A stretch of DNA of 64,000 nucleotides from Gammaproteobacteria bacterium. Lineage in GTDB: Bacteria > Pseudomonadota > Gammaproteobacteria > Natronospirales > REEB76. The stretch covers positions 1 to 64,000 of the forward strand of contig DATEHU010000049.1 of the NCBI GenBank assembly GCA_035279405.1. Direction: 5' to 3'. The notes under the pieces are model-generated. The model did not search any database. It saw only the letters and a list, made by a program, of their open reading frames with translations, and was not told the origin of the DNA. Below, piece after piece: positions 1 through 8,892 of the stretch. The translations under genes were made by a program, and so were the position numbers. Numbering within the stretch: position 1 is the stretch's first letter; every line of letters starts with the position of its first letter.

Positions 1-296
1 GGATGCCAGGTAACGCCTGGGGGGCGCGAGCCCACGGACAGTGCCACAGAAAACACACCGCCGATGGCCGCAAGGCACAGGCAAGGGTGAAAAGGTGCGG
101 TAAGAGCGCACCGCGCGACGGGCAACCGTTCGCGGCACGGAAAACCCCATCCGGAGCAAGGCCAAATAGGGAAGCAGCGGGGCAACCTGCGCGTGCGGTC
201 CGCACGGCTTCCGGGTAGGCCGCTAGAGGCGCGCGGCGACGCGTGTCCCAGATGAATGGCTGTCCACGACAGAACCCGGCTTACAGGCCGGCTCCT
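1..296 (+). ncRNA. rnpB: RNase P RNA, 3' part (5' end outside window)
   Basis: This is the catalytic RNA that trims the 5' leader of pre-tRNAs. The sequence matches the bacterial type A consensus through the downstream two thirds: GGTAAGAGCGCACCGC near 99-114, GGAGCAAGGCCAAATAGG near 152-169, GGTAGGCCGCTAGAGG near 214-229, and the conserved 3' block GATGAATGGCTGTCCACGAC at 251-270, then AGAACCCGGCTTA. The first roughly 80 nucleotides of the gene, including the 5' half of P4, lie left of the window. The 3' end is placed by comparison with the E. coli gene. The final CCGGC/GCCGG stem is followed by a T-rich stretch (294-305) that may act as the terminator. Open reading frames across this stretch are chance. 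Confidence 0.95.
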
Positions 297-371
297 TATT
301 TTTCAATTGCCACAGCAGCACCGCTGACCAGGGAGGGTCAGGGTGCCGTCTCGTCGAAGCCGGAGGACACC

Positions 372-1214
372 ATGCAGAACGATTCAACGCAGAAGCGCAG
401 GGCCGAGTTATTGCGCAGCCTGCATCGGACGCCGCCGATACTGGTGTTGCCCAATGCCTGGGATGCGGCCAGCGCTGCGCTGTTCGCGCGTGCCGGTGCG
501 CGTGCCGTCGCCACCACCAGTGCCGGTGTCGCGAATGCGCTGGGCTTTGCCGATGGTCAGGCGGCGCCGCTTGCGCAGGTGCTTGCGGCGACACAGCGCA
601 TGGCCGCGGCGGTGCAAATCCCGGTGAGCGCCGATCTTGAAGCGGGTTATGCGGAAACACCGGCGGCTCTGCAGGCCGTGATGCGCCAACTGCTGGCGAC
701 CGGTGCCGTGGGCGTCAATCTTGAAGACGGCCTGCCTCCAGGTTCCTCGCAACCGCTGCGTGACATCGCGGATCAGCAAGCACGTTTGCGTGCCGCGCGC
801 GCGGCTGCCGATGAGGCGGGAATCCCGCTGGTGATCAATGCGCGCACCGATGTTTTCCTTCATCAGGTAGGAGCACCGGACAGTCGCCTCGGCGAAACTC
901 TGCGGCGACTCCAAGCGTACGCCCAGGCCGGCGCCGATTGCCTGTTTGCGCCTGGAGTTGCGGATGCCACCACCATTGCGGCTCTGGTACGGAGCCTGAA
1001 GTTGCCGCTGAACGTGCTCGCCGGGCCCGCGACGCCTGCGGTTGCCGAGCTCGAAAAGCTGGGCGTGGCACGAGTGAGCATCGGGTCGGGCCTGCATCGC
1101 GCCAGTCTGGCATTTGCAGAGCGGCTGGCCCGTGACATCCTTGCCGGCGGTGGATTCCAGGCTCTGGCCACGGATTTGACTTACACCGCGCTCAACAATC
1201 TGCTGAAGCATTAG
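372..1214 (+). CDS. Isocitrate lyase/PEP mutase-family protein
   Basis: This 280-residue protein has the alpha/beta barrel of the isocitrate lyase/phosphoenolpyruvate mutase superfamily. Family signs are the N-terminal LPNAWDAASA segment, the metal-site region SADLEAGY, NLEDG near the middle, and NARTDVF after it. Members of this short subgroup cleave or form C-C or C-P bonds next to a carboxylate, for example oxaloacetate decarboxylase or 2-methylisocitrate lyase-like enzymes. I do not see the KKCGH catalytic loop of true isocitrate lyases, so the substrate is unknown. The start at 372 is chosen because GGAGG lies just upstream (362-366) and the family begins near here; a longer frame from 243 would run through rnpB. 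It stands alone between rnpB and the dcw promoter. Confidence 0.85.
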   Translation: MQNDSTQKRRAELLRSLHRTPPILVLPNAWDAASAALFARAGARAVATTSAGVANALGFADGQAAPLAQVLAATQRMAAAVQIPVSADLEAGYAETPAALQAVMRQLLATGAVGVNLEDGLPPGSSQPLRDIADQQARLRAARAAADEAGIPLVINARTDVFLHQVGAPDSRLGETLRRLQAYAQAGADCLFAPGVADATTIAALVRSLKLPLNVLAGPATPAVAELEKLGVARVSIGSGLHRASLAFAERLARDILAGGGFQALATDLTYTALNNLLKH

Positions 1215-1441
1215 GCTCCCATCCAGAGTAAAACGGGGTGAACCGGGGCTCTCCCGCGCCTCACTTGATGCTTGCCACCGCAATGGCGGCGTAATCTTTC
1301 AGTCCACAATTCGCCACAATCTGATACCGGCTCTAGGATGGCCTTCCAAGCTACTGATTGATAGGCACTTATTTTTGCCAATTTCCATCACGATTCGCGC
1401 CTAAGTCCCTGTCCGACAAGCACTTTTTTTACAGTTCACCC
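1215..1441. other. Intergenic region before the dcw promoter
   Basis: Together with the promoter and operator that follow, this makes a 312-base gap between the isocitrate lyase-family gene and mraZ. This left part is more AT-rich than its surroundings. I see no convincing gene, RNA or terminator in it. Confidence 0.5.
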
Positions 1442-1470
1442 TTGACTGCATGCCAATCGCTTCCTATAGT
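1442..1470 (+). promoter_or_regulatory. Sigma-70 promoter of the dcw cluster (Pmra)
   Basis: TTGACT at 1442-1447 and TATAGT at 1465-1470 are separated by exactly 17 bases, a strong match to the -35/-10 consensus. It lies 57 bases upstream of the mraZ start, and the three MraZ boxes follow directly. It is probably the main promoter for the division and cell-wall genes downstream. Confidence 0.8.
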
Positions 1471-1478
1471 GTTCGAAG

Positions 1479-1503
1479 TGGGTAAAAGTGGGATGAAATG
1501 GGT
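1479..1503 (+). promoter_or_regulatory. MraZ operator: three TGGGN boxes at 10-bp spacing
   Basis: TGGGT (1479-1483), TGGGA (1489-1493) and TGGGT (1499-1503) repeat with an exact 10-base period. MraZ of E. coli binds three TGGGN repeats separated by 5 bases. Here the boxes begin at about the expected transcription start, so bound MraZ would block the promoter: negative autoregulation of the cluster. Confidence 0.8.
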
Positions 1504-1526
1504 TTCCAGGACTCCGGGGTGGGCAT

Positions 1527-1982
1527 GTGTTTCGCGGGGTAAACAGCCTGACGTTGGATGCCAAGGGCCGGCTCGCCGTGCCGGCACGCTACCGTAAGCG
1601 TCTCGCGCAGGTGTGTGACGGCAAACTCGTGGTCACGATTGACCGCGGCTATTACCTGCTGATTTACCCGTTACCCACCTGGGAAGAAATCGAAGCCAAA
1701 CTCGTGCACTTGCCCAGCCTGCAGCCGCAAGTGCGCGAGCTGCAGCGCCTGCTGGTCGGACACGCCACCGAAATTTCCATGGACAGCCACGGGCGCGTGC
1801 TGTTGCCCGCCGAGCTGCGCGAATTCGCCAAGCTGGAACGCGATGTCGTGTTGCTTGGCCTCATGAACAAATTCGAGTTGTGGGACAAATCCGCCTGGGA
1901 CGCGCGTCGTGAGCACAGTCTTGCGGCGGATCACGCTGCAGCCGCGGGCCTGCCGGAGGAGCTGGCCAGGCTGGCGCTGTGA
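1527..1982 (+). CDS. mraZ: Transcriptional regulator MraZ
   Basis: MraZ is a ring-forming AbrB-like DNA-binding protein that represses its own operon. The protein has 151 residues, the usual size, with two SpoVT/AbrB-type repeats: the first begins FRGVNSLTLDAKGRLAVPAR, and the second has MDSHGRVLLPAELREFA around residues 85-101. The start is GTG at 1527, because MFRG is the conserved N-terminus; the ATG at 1525 is out of frame. The gene overlaps rsmH by the GTGA junction at 1979-1982, so the two are probably translationally coupled. Its binding boxes lie just upstream. Confidence 0.95.
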   Translation: MFRGVNSLTLDAKGRLAVPARYRKRLAQVCDGKLVVTIDRGYYLLIYPLPTWEEIEAKLVHLPSLQPQVRELQRLLVGHATEISMDSHGRVLLPAELREFAKLERDVVLLGLMNKFELWDKSAWDARREHSLAADHAAAAGLPEELARLAL

Positions 1983-2923
1983 ACCACACCGCAGCCGGGC
2001 ACACGCACCAGCCGGTGATGCTCGAAGAAGCGGTGATGTGTCTGGCGGTGCGCGCGGATGGCGTGTATGTGGATGCCACCTACGGGCGCGGTGGTCACAG
2101 CCGCGAAATCCTCAAGCACCTGGGTGCGGAGGGGCGGTTGATCGCGGTGGACCGCGACCCGCAAGCGGTGGCGGCGGCACAAATGGAATGGAACGGTGAC
2201 AGGCGAGTTACGGTGCATCGAGGTGCGTTTTCCATGCTTGAGCGCATCGCGCAGCAACTCAGTGTGTGTGGACAGGTGAACGGCGTACTGCTGGACCTGG
2301 GAATTTCTTCGGCGCAGCTGGATGATGCGCAGCGCGGCTTCAGCTTCCTGCGCGATGGGCCGCTCGACATGCGCATGGACCCGGAAAGTTGCGAGAGCGC
2401 GGCGGATTGGCTCAAGCGCGCCACGCCGGCGGAAATTGTCGCGGTGATCCAGCGCTACGGGGAGGAGCGCTTTGCCCGGCGCATTGCACGTGCCATCGTC
2501 GCCGTACGCGAGCGTGCGCCGATTACCCGCACGCAACAGCTCGCCGACATTGTGAGCGCTGCGGTCCCGACGCGCGAGCGTCGCAAGCATCCGGCCACGC
2601 GCACATTTCAGGCACTGCGCATCCACATCAACCGCGAGCTGGAGGAACTCGCCGCATGCCTGGATCAGTGTCTCAGGGTGCTGGCGCCGGGCGGACGGCT
2701 GGTGGTGATCAGCTTTCATTCCCTCGAAGATCGCGTGGTGAAACGCTTCATGCGCGGGCACGCACGCGCCGCAGCGCCCGATCCCAAGGCGCCCTGGCTG
2801 TCGCCGGCCACGCGTCCGAGCCTGAAGCTGGTGGCCAAAGCCACGCGTCCGCAGGCCGCGGAGATCGAGCGCAACCCGCGCGCGCGCAGTGCAGTGCTGC
2901 GCATAGCGGAGCGTCTGGCATGA
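1979..2923 (+). CDS. rsmH: 16S rRNA (cytosine(1402)-N(4))-methyltransferase RsmH
   Basis: RsmH (MraW) uses S-adenosylmethionine to methylate N4 of C1402 in the ribosomal P site. The protein has 314 residues. It begins with HQPVMLEEAV and carries the SAM-binding segment VDATYGRGGHS, LLDLGISSAQLDD, and the C-terminal VVISFHSLEDRVVKRFM motif, all typical of the family. The start is GTG, sharing bases with the mraZ stop, and the end overlaps the ftsL start by ATGA. It belongs to the dcw operon by position although its substrate is rRNA. Confidence 0.97.
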   Translation: MNHTAAGHTHQPVMLEEAVMCLAVRADGVYVDATYGRGGHSREILKHLGAEGRLIAVDRDPQAVAAAQMEWNGDRRVTVHRGAFSMLERIAQQLSVCGQVNGVLLDLGISSAQLDDAQRGFSFLRDGPLDMRMDPESCESAADWLKRATPAEIVAVIQRYGEERFARRIARAIVAVRERAPITRTQQLADIVSAAVPTRERRKHPATRTFQALRIHINRELEELAACLDQCLRVLAPGGRLVVISFHSLEDRVVKRFMRGHARAAAPDPKAPWLSPATRPSLKLVAKATRPQAAEIERNPRARSAVLRIAERLA

Positions 2924-3189
2924 GATTCACGCGCGCTATTCTGGCGCTGCTGCTCGCGGCCGTGATGCTGAGCGCGCTGGCGGTAATTGATGCGCGCCAC
3001 GAGAACCGCATGCTGTTCACGCAACTGCAGCAGTTGCGCCAGCAGCGCGACCAGCAGAATGTCGAGTGGGGCCAGCTGCTGCTCGAGCAAAGCACCTGGT
3101 CCACGCATGCACGCGTCGAACAGATGGCCACCCAAAAGCTCAACATGCAATCGCCGTCCCATCCCAGGATCGTGGTGGTGCACCCGTGA
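2920..3189 (+). CDS. ftsL: Cell division protein FtsL
   Basis: FtsL is a small bitopic inner-membrane protein of the FtsQLB complex that helps activate FtsWI at the division site. The 89-residue product has a short basic N-terminus, one membrane segment (about residues 5-24, rich in Ala and Leu), and a periplasmic coiled coil rich in Gln and Leu (about 30-62). Sequence is poorly conserved in this family; the call rests on size, topology and position between rsmH and ftsI. The start at 2920 overlaps the rsmH stop (ATGA), and its stop overlaps the ftsI GTG start. Confidence 0.92.
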   Translation: MRFTRAILALLLAAVMLSALAVIDARHENRMLFTQLQQLRQQRDQQNVEWGQLLLEQSTWSTHARVEQMATQKLNMQSPSHPRIVVVHP

Positions 3190-4904
3190 CGCGCGGCGCC
3201 GAGCCCGGAGCGTCCTGGAACTGGCGCAGCGCGCTGGTGCTTGCGGTGTTCTTGCTGCTGGCTACGGCCTTGCTGGGCCGCGCCGTGTACCTGCAGATGT
3301 TCGACGAGCAGTTCCTGCAGGCCCAGGGCAAGGAACGGCACCTGCGCGTGGTGCAGATTCCCGCGCATCGCGGCATGATTCTCGACCGCAATGGCCAGCC
3401 GCTGGCGGTGTCCACGCCCGTGGATTCCATCTGGATGGATCCACAGGAACTGGCGGGCGCCGAGACGCGCGTGCCGCAGTTGGCGCATGCCCTGGGCATG
3501 CCGAGCGCGGACCTGCGCACGTTGCTGCGCCAGAATCGTGACAAGGAATTCGTGTATCTGCAGCGCGGGCTGGACCCGTATGCGGCCAAGCGCGTGACGG
3601 CGCTGGATATTCCCGGTGTTTACAGCCAGCGCGAATATCGCCGCTATTACCCGGCGGGCGAGGTGGCCTCCCAGGTGCTGGGCTTCACCAACGTGGACGA
3701 TGTCGGCCAAGAGGGACTGGAACTCGCCTACAACGACTGGTTGCAGGGCACGCCCGGCGCCGAGCGCGTGATCGTGGACCGCTACGGGCACTGGGTGCAG
3801 GACGTGGAAAGCCTGCGCGCACCGCGGCCCGGCAAGGACCTGGTATCGAGCCTGGATCTGCGCGTGCAGTACCTTGCCTATCGCGCGCTCAAGCAGGCGG
3901 TACAGCAACAGGGTGCGCGTTCCGGATCCATCATCGTCATGGATGCCAAAACCGGCGAAGTGCTGGCCATGGCGAACCAGCCGTCTTTCAATCCTAACAA
4001 TCGTGCCGACTACGCCCCGGCGTCGTACCGCAACCGCGCGGTCACCGATCAGTTCGAGCCCGGCTCCAGCATGAAGCCGTTCAGCATCCTGGCCGCGTTG
4101 CTCTCGGGGCGTTACACCCCGAATACCGTGGTCAACACCGCGCCGGGTTTCTACAAGGTCTCCGGTTACACCATTCGCGACGACAGCGATTACGGCGCCA
4201 TCGATCTCACCACGGTGCTGGAAAAATCCAGCAACGTGGGCGCCAGCAAAATCGCCTTGACGCTGCCGCCGCAGTTGCTGTGGAATACGCTCAGCGCGTT
4301 CGGATTCGGACAGCTGAGCGGCAGCGGCTTTCCCGGCGAGGTGCCGGGGTCGTTGCCGCCGTATCGCAGCTGGTCGCAGGCGCGCCAGGCGACCATTTCC
4401 TACGGCTACGGCGTGGCGGTCACCGCGCTGCAACTTGCCGATGCCTACGACATCATCGCCGACAACGGCGTGCGGATCCCGTCGAGCTTCGTGCGCGTGG
4501 ACGCGCCGCCGCGCGGCCAGCAGGTAATTCCCGCGCCGGTCATGGTGACGCTGCGGCGCATGCTGGAAACCGTGGTGTCGAATGAAGGCACCGGCCGGCT
4601 GGCGGACGTGGCCGGTTACCGCGTGGCCGGCAAGACCGGCACCGCGCACATCGCGCAGCACGGCGGCTATTCCGACACCGATTACATATCCGTGTTTTGC
4701 GGCATGGCGCCCGCCAGCGATCCGCGCCTGGTGACGGTGGTGGTGATCCGCGAGCCCAGCCGCGGCGAATATTATGCCGGCACCGTGGCCGCGCCGGTGT
4801 TCGCGCGCGTCATGAGTGGCGCATTGCGCCTGCTCGACATCGCGCCGGACAACTTGGGCAACCTCACCACCGCGTTCGTGGTGAACCTGGACCACAGCTC
4901 ATGA
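3186..4904 (+). CDS. ftsI: Septal peptidoglycan transpeptidase FtsI (PBP3)
   Basis: FtsI is the class B penicillin-binding protein that cross-links septal peptidoglycan together with FtsW. The product has 572 residues: a membrane anchor near residues 15-37, the pedestal domain including RGMILDRNGQPLA, and a transpeptidase domain with the three active-site motifs. These are SSMK (catalytic Ser about residue 294, Lys 297), SSN in EKSSNVGAS, and KTGT in VAGKTGTAHI. The start is GTG at 3186, overlapping the ftsL stop (GTGA); a longer frame from 3066 would run through ftsL. The end overlaps murE. Confidence 0.97.
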   Translation: MTRGAEPGASWNWRSALVLAVFLLLATALLGRAVYLQMFDEQFLQAQGKERHLRVVQIPAHRGMILDRNGQPLAVSTPVDSIWMDPQELAGAETRVPQLAHALGMPSADLRTLLRQNRDKEFVYLQRGLDPYAAKRVTALDIPGVYSQREYRRYYPAGEVASQVLGFTNVDDVGQEGLELAYNDWLQGTPGAERVIVDRYGHWVQDVESLRAPRPGKDLVSSLDLRVQYLAYRALKQAVQQQGARSGSIIVMDAKTGEVLAMANQPSFNPNNRADYAPASYRNRAVTDQFEPGSSMKPFSILAALLSGRYTPNTVVNTAPGFYKVSGYTIRDDSDYGAIDLTTVLEKSSNVGASKIALTLPPQLLWNTLSAFGFGQLSGSGFPGEVPGSLPPYRSWSQARQATISYGYGVAVTALQLADAYDIIADNGVRIPSSFVRVDAPPRGQQVIPAPVMVTLRRMLETVVSNEGTGRLADVAGYRVAGKTGTAHIAQHGGYSDTDYISVFCGMAPASDPRLVTVVVIREPSRGEYYAGTVAAPVFARVMSGALRLLDIAPDNLGNLTTAFVVNLDHSS

Positions 4905-6415
4905 TGGCGCAACCGCGCCCGCGCGCCGGCCCGACGCTCGCAACGGTATTGCAGGATGTGGCGCCGGTCGCGCCGGAGCGCGATCAGCCGCTGCAGGGCG
5001 TGGCGCTGGACAGCCGCGAAATCCGGCCGGGCTTCCTGTTTCTCGCGGTGCGCGGCCACGATCACCACGGCCTGCAACACCTCGCCGATGCCCGCCGCCG
5101 GGGCGCGATCGCGGTGGCCTACGACCCCGAAGGCGCGGTGCAGTATCTTCCGGGTCTCAACGGGCTGCCGGCGTTTGCGGTGCGTGCGCTGGCCCAGCAG
5201 ACCGGCCAGATCGCCGCGCGTTTTTATGCCGATCCTTCGGCTGCGCAAAGTGTGATCGCGGTTACCGGCACCAACGGCAAAACCTCGGTGAGCCTGCTCA
5301 GCGCGCAAACCCTCACGCAGCTCGGCAAACCCTGCGGGCTGCTGGGTACGCTGGGCTACGGCGTATACGGCGATCTGCAAACCGGCAGCCACACCACCCC
5401 GGATGCGGTGAGCATGCAGGTCTGGTTGGCGCGTTTCCGCGCTGCGCGCGTGCGCCATGTGAGCCTGGAAGCCTCCAGCCATGCGCTCGATCAGGGCCGG
5501 CTGAACGGCGTGCACTTCAACACCGCCGTGTTCACCAATCTGACCCGCGATCATCTGGATTACCACGGCGACATGCAGGCCTACGGCGCCGCCAAGCGCC
5601 GCCTGTTCGAGATGCCGGGATTGCGCCACGCGGTCATCAACCTGGACGATGCCTTCGGATGGGAACTTGCCGCTACATTGTCGTCCGACATCACGCTCAT
5701 TGGCTACAGCCTGGAGAATCGTCGCGCACCGCGCGGCCAGACCCTGCAGGCCACGCAACTGTTGCTGAGCGCCAGCGGTTTGCAGTTCGACGTCAGCGGC
5801 GCGGGCGACAACGGGCAAGTGAACGCGCGCCTGCTCGGACGTTTCAACGTGCAAAATCTGCTGGCGGTTTTGGGCGTGTTGCTGTCCCAGGACGTGCCGT
5901 TCGCGCAGGCGCTTGCGGCCTTGCATCAGGCGCGCACCGTTCCGGGGCGCATGGAATGTTTCGGCGGCGCGGGTCAGCCGCTGGTGGTGGTGGATTACGC
6001 GCACACGCCCGACGCGCTGGAAAAGGCCCTGACCGCGGCGCGCGCGCATTGCACGGGAGAGCTCTGGTGCGTGTTCGGCTGCGGCGGCGAGCGCGATCGC
6101 GGCAAGCGTCCGCAGATGGGCGCGCTCGCCGAAAAGCTGGCCGATCACGTGATCGTCACCGATGACAATCCGCGTCATGAGGACGGTGACGCCATCGTCG
6201 CGGAAATCCTGGGCGGCATCACGCAGCGCCGGCATGTGCGCGTGCAGCGCGATCGCGCGCGTGCGCTGGCCGAGGCACTGCAGGCCGCGCGCGCCGGCGA
6301 TGTGGTGCTGCTGGCCGGCAAGGGACATGAGCAGTATCAGATCGTCGGCGACCGCTATCTGAATTACAGCGATCGCGACACGGTACAGCAACTGTTGCGC
6401 GGGGTGCCGGCATGA
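4901..6415 (+). CDS. murE: UDP-MurNAc-tripeptide synthetase MurE (meso-DAP adding)
   Basis: MurE is the cytoplasmic ligase that adds the third residue to UDP-MurNAc-L-Ala-D-Glu. Mur-ligase features in the 504-residue protein are the P-loop VTGTNGKTSV, the central-domain EASSHALDQGRL, and the C-terminal domain with VVDYAHTPDALE. The DNPR motif in TDDNPRHEDGD is the signature of enzymes that add meso-diaminopimelate rather than lysine. Two in-frame ATG codons (4901 and 4904) overlap the ftsI stop; either may be used. The end overlaps murF by ATGA. Confidence 0.97.
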   Translation: MMAQPRPRAGPTLATVLQDVAPVAPERDQPLQGVALDSREIRPGFLFLAVRGHDHHGLQHLADARRRGAIAVAYDPEGAVQYLPGLNGLPAFAVRALAQQTGQIAARFYADPSAAQSVIAVTGTNGKTSVSLLSAQTLTQLGKPCGLLGTLGYGVYGDLQTGSHTTPDAVSMQVWLARFRAARVRHVSLEASSHALDQGRLNGVHFNTAVFTNLTRDHLDYHGDMQAYGAAKRRLFEMPGLRHAVINLDDAFGWELAATLSSDITLIGYSLENRRAPRGQTLQATQLLLSASGLQFDVSGAGDNGQVNARLLGRFNVQNLLAVLGVLLSQDVPFAQALAALHQARTVPGRMECFGGAGQPLVVVDYAHTPDALEKALTAARAHCTGELWCVFGCGGERDRGKRPQMGALAEKLADHVIVTDDNPRHEDGDAIVAEILGGITQRRHVRVQRDRARALAEALQAARAGDVVLLAGKGHEQYQIVGDRYLNYSDRDTVQQLLRGVPA

Positions 6416-7794
6416 ACGTGCGGCGGCTTTCGGATGTGGCCGCGGCCACCGCCGGCCGGCTGCTGGGCGCGGACCGCAATTTCCTGCGCGTCAGCGCCGA
6501 TACCCGCAGGCTTGCCGCGGACGAGCTGTTTGTGGCCTTGCGCGGCGAACATTTCGATGGCCGCGACTATGTGGCGCAGGCCGGACAACTGGGTGCTGCA
6601 GGCGCTTTGGTCGGACATCCGGTGGCTGCGCCACTGGCGCAGATCGTGGTGGCGGATACCCGGCGCGCGCTCGGCGCCTATGCCGCACATTGGCGGCGTG
6701 GTTTCGGGATTCCCGTGGTGGGCGTCACCGGCTCCAACGGCAAGACCACGGTCAAGGAGATGATTGCCAGCATCCTGCGCCAGCGCGGCGAGACCCTGGC
6801 CACGCGCGGCAACCAGAACAACGACATCGGCGTGCCACTCACGCTGCTCGAGCTGAACGCGCAGCATCGCGCCGCGGTCATCGAGATGGGCACCAATCAT
6901 CCCGGCGAGATCGCGTATCTGGCGTCGCTGGTCGCGGCCAGCGTGGCGGTGGTCACCAATGCCGGGAGCGCGCATCTTGAGGCGCTGGGCAGCATGCGCG
7001 GCGTGGCGCTGGAGAAAGGCGCCTTGTTCGCCGGTTTGCCTGCCGGCGGCACCGCGGTAATCAATGCCGATGATGAATGCGCACCGTTGTGGCGCGAAAT
7101 GGCCGGCCGCCACGTGCAGCGCAGTTTTGGCCTGAGCGCGTCAGCCGACTTTCATCCGGCAGCCGATTCCATGCGCCAGCTGGCTGACGGTGCGTGGGAG
7201 TTCACGCTGCAGGCACCGGACGGCGCGGTCCCGGTGCACCTGTCCTTGCCGGGGCGCCACAACGTCATGAATGCATTGGCCGCAGCGGCCGCGGCACATG
7301 CGGCCGGCGCGAGCCTCGCGGAGATCAGCAGTGGATTGGCGCGGGTGCCGCAAACCCACGGCCGCCTGATCGTGTTGTGGGGTTTGCACGGCTGCCGCCT
7401 GATTGACGACAGCTACAACGCCAATCCCGTATCACTCAAGGCCGCGGTGGAGTTCGCCGTGAGTCTCGGTGATCCGGTGTGGCTGGCGTTGGGCGACATG
7501 GGCGAGCTCGGTGCCGGCGCGGCCACGCTGCATGCCGAGTGCGGCGCGCTGGCGCGGCGCCTTGGCGTACTGCGCCTGTGGACCTGCGGCAGCCTGAGCC
7601 GGCATGCCAGCGCGTCATTCGGTGCAGGCGCCGAACACTTTGGCGACTGCGAGGCGCTCATTGCGGCGCTGCGCGGCAATCTGCGCTCTGGCATCACCAT
7701 ACTCATCAAGGGTTCACGCAGCATGCGCATGGAGCGCGTGGTCGAAGCACTGCGTGCATCACCGGCGCTGGCGGGCGCCGCAGGCGGAGGCTGA
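6412..7794 (+). CDS. murF: UDP-MurNAc-tripeptide-D-alanyl-D-alanine ligase MurF
   Basis: MurF adds D-Ala-D-Ala to the UDP-MurNAc tripeptide, the last cytoplasmic peptide step. The 460-residue protein has the MurF-type N-terminal domain with SADTRRL and [14 protein letters not shown], the P-loop [23 protein letters not shown], and [10 protein letters not shown] in the C-terminal part. D-Ala-D-Ala must come from a Ddl encoded elsewhere, since no ddl is present in this cluster. The start overlaps murE; mraY follows after 5 bases. Confidence 0.97.
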   Translation: MNVRRLSDVAAATAGRLLGADRNFLRVSADTRRLAADELFVALRGEHFDGRDYVAQAGQLGAAGALVGHPVAAPLAQIVVADTRRALGAYAAHWRRGFGIPVVGVTGSNGKTTVKEMIASILRQRGETLATRGNQNNDIGVPLTLLELNAQHRAAVIEMGTNHPGEIAYLASLVAASVAVVTNAGSAHLEALGSMRGVALEKGALFAGLPAGGTAVINADDECAPLWREMAGRHVQRSFGLSASADFHPAADSMRQLADGAWEFTLQAPDGAVPVHLSLPGRHNVMNALAAAAAAHAAGASLAEISSGLARVPQTHGRLIVLWGLHGCRLIDDSYNANPVSLKAAVEFAVSLGDPVWLALGDMGELGAGAATLHAECGALARRLGVLRLWTCGSLSRHASASFGAGAEHFGDCEALIAALRGNLRSGITILIKGSRSMRMERVVEALRASPALAGAAGGG

Positions 7795-7799
7795 CATCC

Positions 7800-8882
7800 A
7801 TGCTGCTGATGCTCACCGAATACCTGACCCGCTATCACTCGGCGTTCAATGTCTTTTCCTATCTCACCTTTCGCGCCATCCTCGGCGTGCTCACTGCACT
7901 GGTGCTGTCGTTTGTCACCGGCCCGGCCATGATCCGCAGCCTGAGCCAACGCCAGATCGGCCAGCAGGTGCGTGACGACGGGCCGCAATCGCATCTCACC
8001 AAAGCCGGTACGCCCACCATGGGCGGCACGCTGATTCTGGTGACCATCATCATCACTACGCTGCTGTGGTCGGATTTGCACAATCGTTACGTGTGGATCC
8101 TGATCGGCGTGAGCGTGGGTTTCGGCCTGATTGGATTCGCCGACGATTACAAGAAACTTGTGCTGCGCGACACGCGCGGCCTGAAGCCGGCGCTCAAATT
8201 CCTGTTGCAGTCGTTGTTGGGTCTGGCCGCCGCCGTGGCCTTGTATGCCGGTCACCACAATGTGGCCGAGATCGCCTACATCGTGCCGCTGCTCAAGCAC
8301 GTGTCGGTGAGCCTCGGCGGATTTTTCATCCTCATCACCTGGTTCGTGGTGGTCGGCATGAGCAATGCGGTGAATCTCACCGACGGGTTGGACGGTCTGG
8401 CCATCATGCCGGCCGTGATGGTGGCCGGCGCCCTGGGAATCTTCGGCTACGCGGCCGGCAATTTCGTGTTTGCGCATTACCTCACGATCCCCTACCTGCC
8501 GGGTGCCGGCGAAGTGGTGGTGTACTGCGGCGCGCTCGTGGGCGCGGGCCTTGGATTCCTGTGGTTCAACGCCTATCCGGCGCAGGTGTTCATGGGCGAC
8601 GTGGGCGCGCTGTCCCTGGGCGCGGCGCTCGGTACGCTGGGCGTGATCGTGCGTCAGGAGATCGTGCTGTTCATCATGGGCGGCGTATTTGTCATGGAGA
8701 CCGCCTCGGTGATTCTCCAGGTCGGGTCCTTCAAGCTCACCGGCAAACGCATCTTCCGCATGGCGCCGCTGCATCATCACTTCGAGCTCAAAGGCTGGCC
8801 GGAGCCGCGTGTGATCGTGCGCTTCTGGGTGCTGACCGTGATCCTGGTGCTCATCGGTCTGTCCACCCTCAAGGTGCGTTAG
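7800..8882 (+). CDS. mraY: Phospho-MurNAc-pentapeptide-transferase MraY
   Basis: MraY transfers phospho-MurNAc-pentapeptide to undecaprenyl phosphate, making lipid I in the inner membrane. At 360 residues it has the same length as the E. coli enzyme and is strongly hydrophobic throughout, consistent with ten membrane segments. Diagnostic motifs are [24 protein letters not shown], and the cytoplasmic MAPLHHHFE histidine loop. The start at 7800 follows the murF stop closely; a longer upstream frame would run through murF. Confidence 0.97.
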   Translation: MLLMLTEYLTRYHSAFNVFSYLTFRAILGVLTALVLSFVTGPAMIRSLSQRQIGQQVRDDGPQSHLTKAGTPTMGGTLILVTIIITTLLWSDLHNRYVWILIGVSVGFGLIGFADDYKKLVLRDTRGLKPALKFLLQSLLGLAAAVALYAGHHNVAEIAYIVPLLKHVSVSLGGFFILITWFVVVGMSNAVNLTDGLDGLAIMPAVMVAGALGIFGYAAGNFVFAHYLTIPYLPGAGEVVVYCGALVGAGLGFLWFNAYPAQVFMGDVGALSLGAALGTLGVIVRQEIVLFIMGGVFVMETASVILQVGSFKLTGKRIFRMAPLHHHFELKGWPEPRVIVRFWVLTVILVLIGLSTLKVR

Positions 8883-8892
8883 GGAGCCGCGC

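Noticed and set aside
3-660. Open frames across the first 300 bases and into the next gene
   Set aside because: The stretch to about 296 is RNase P RNA; frames there have no protein features.
2748-4895. A 715-codon reverse frame opposite ftsL and ftsI
   Set aside because: Antisense shadow in GC-rich DNA; crosses the boundary of two clear genes.
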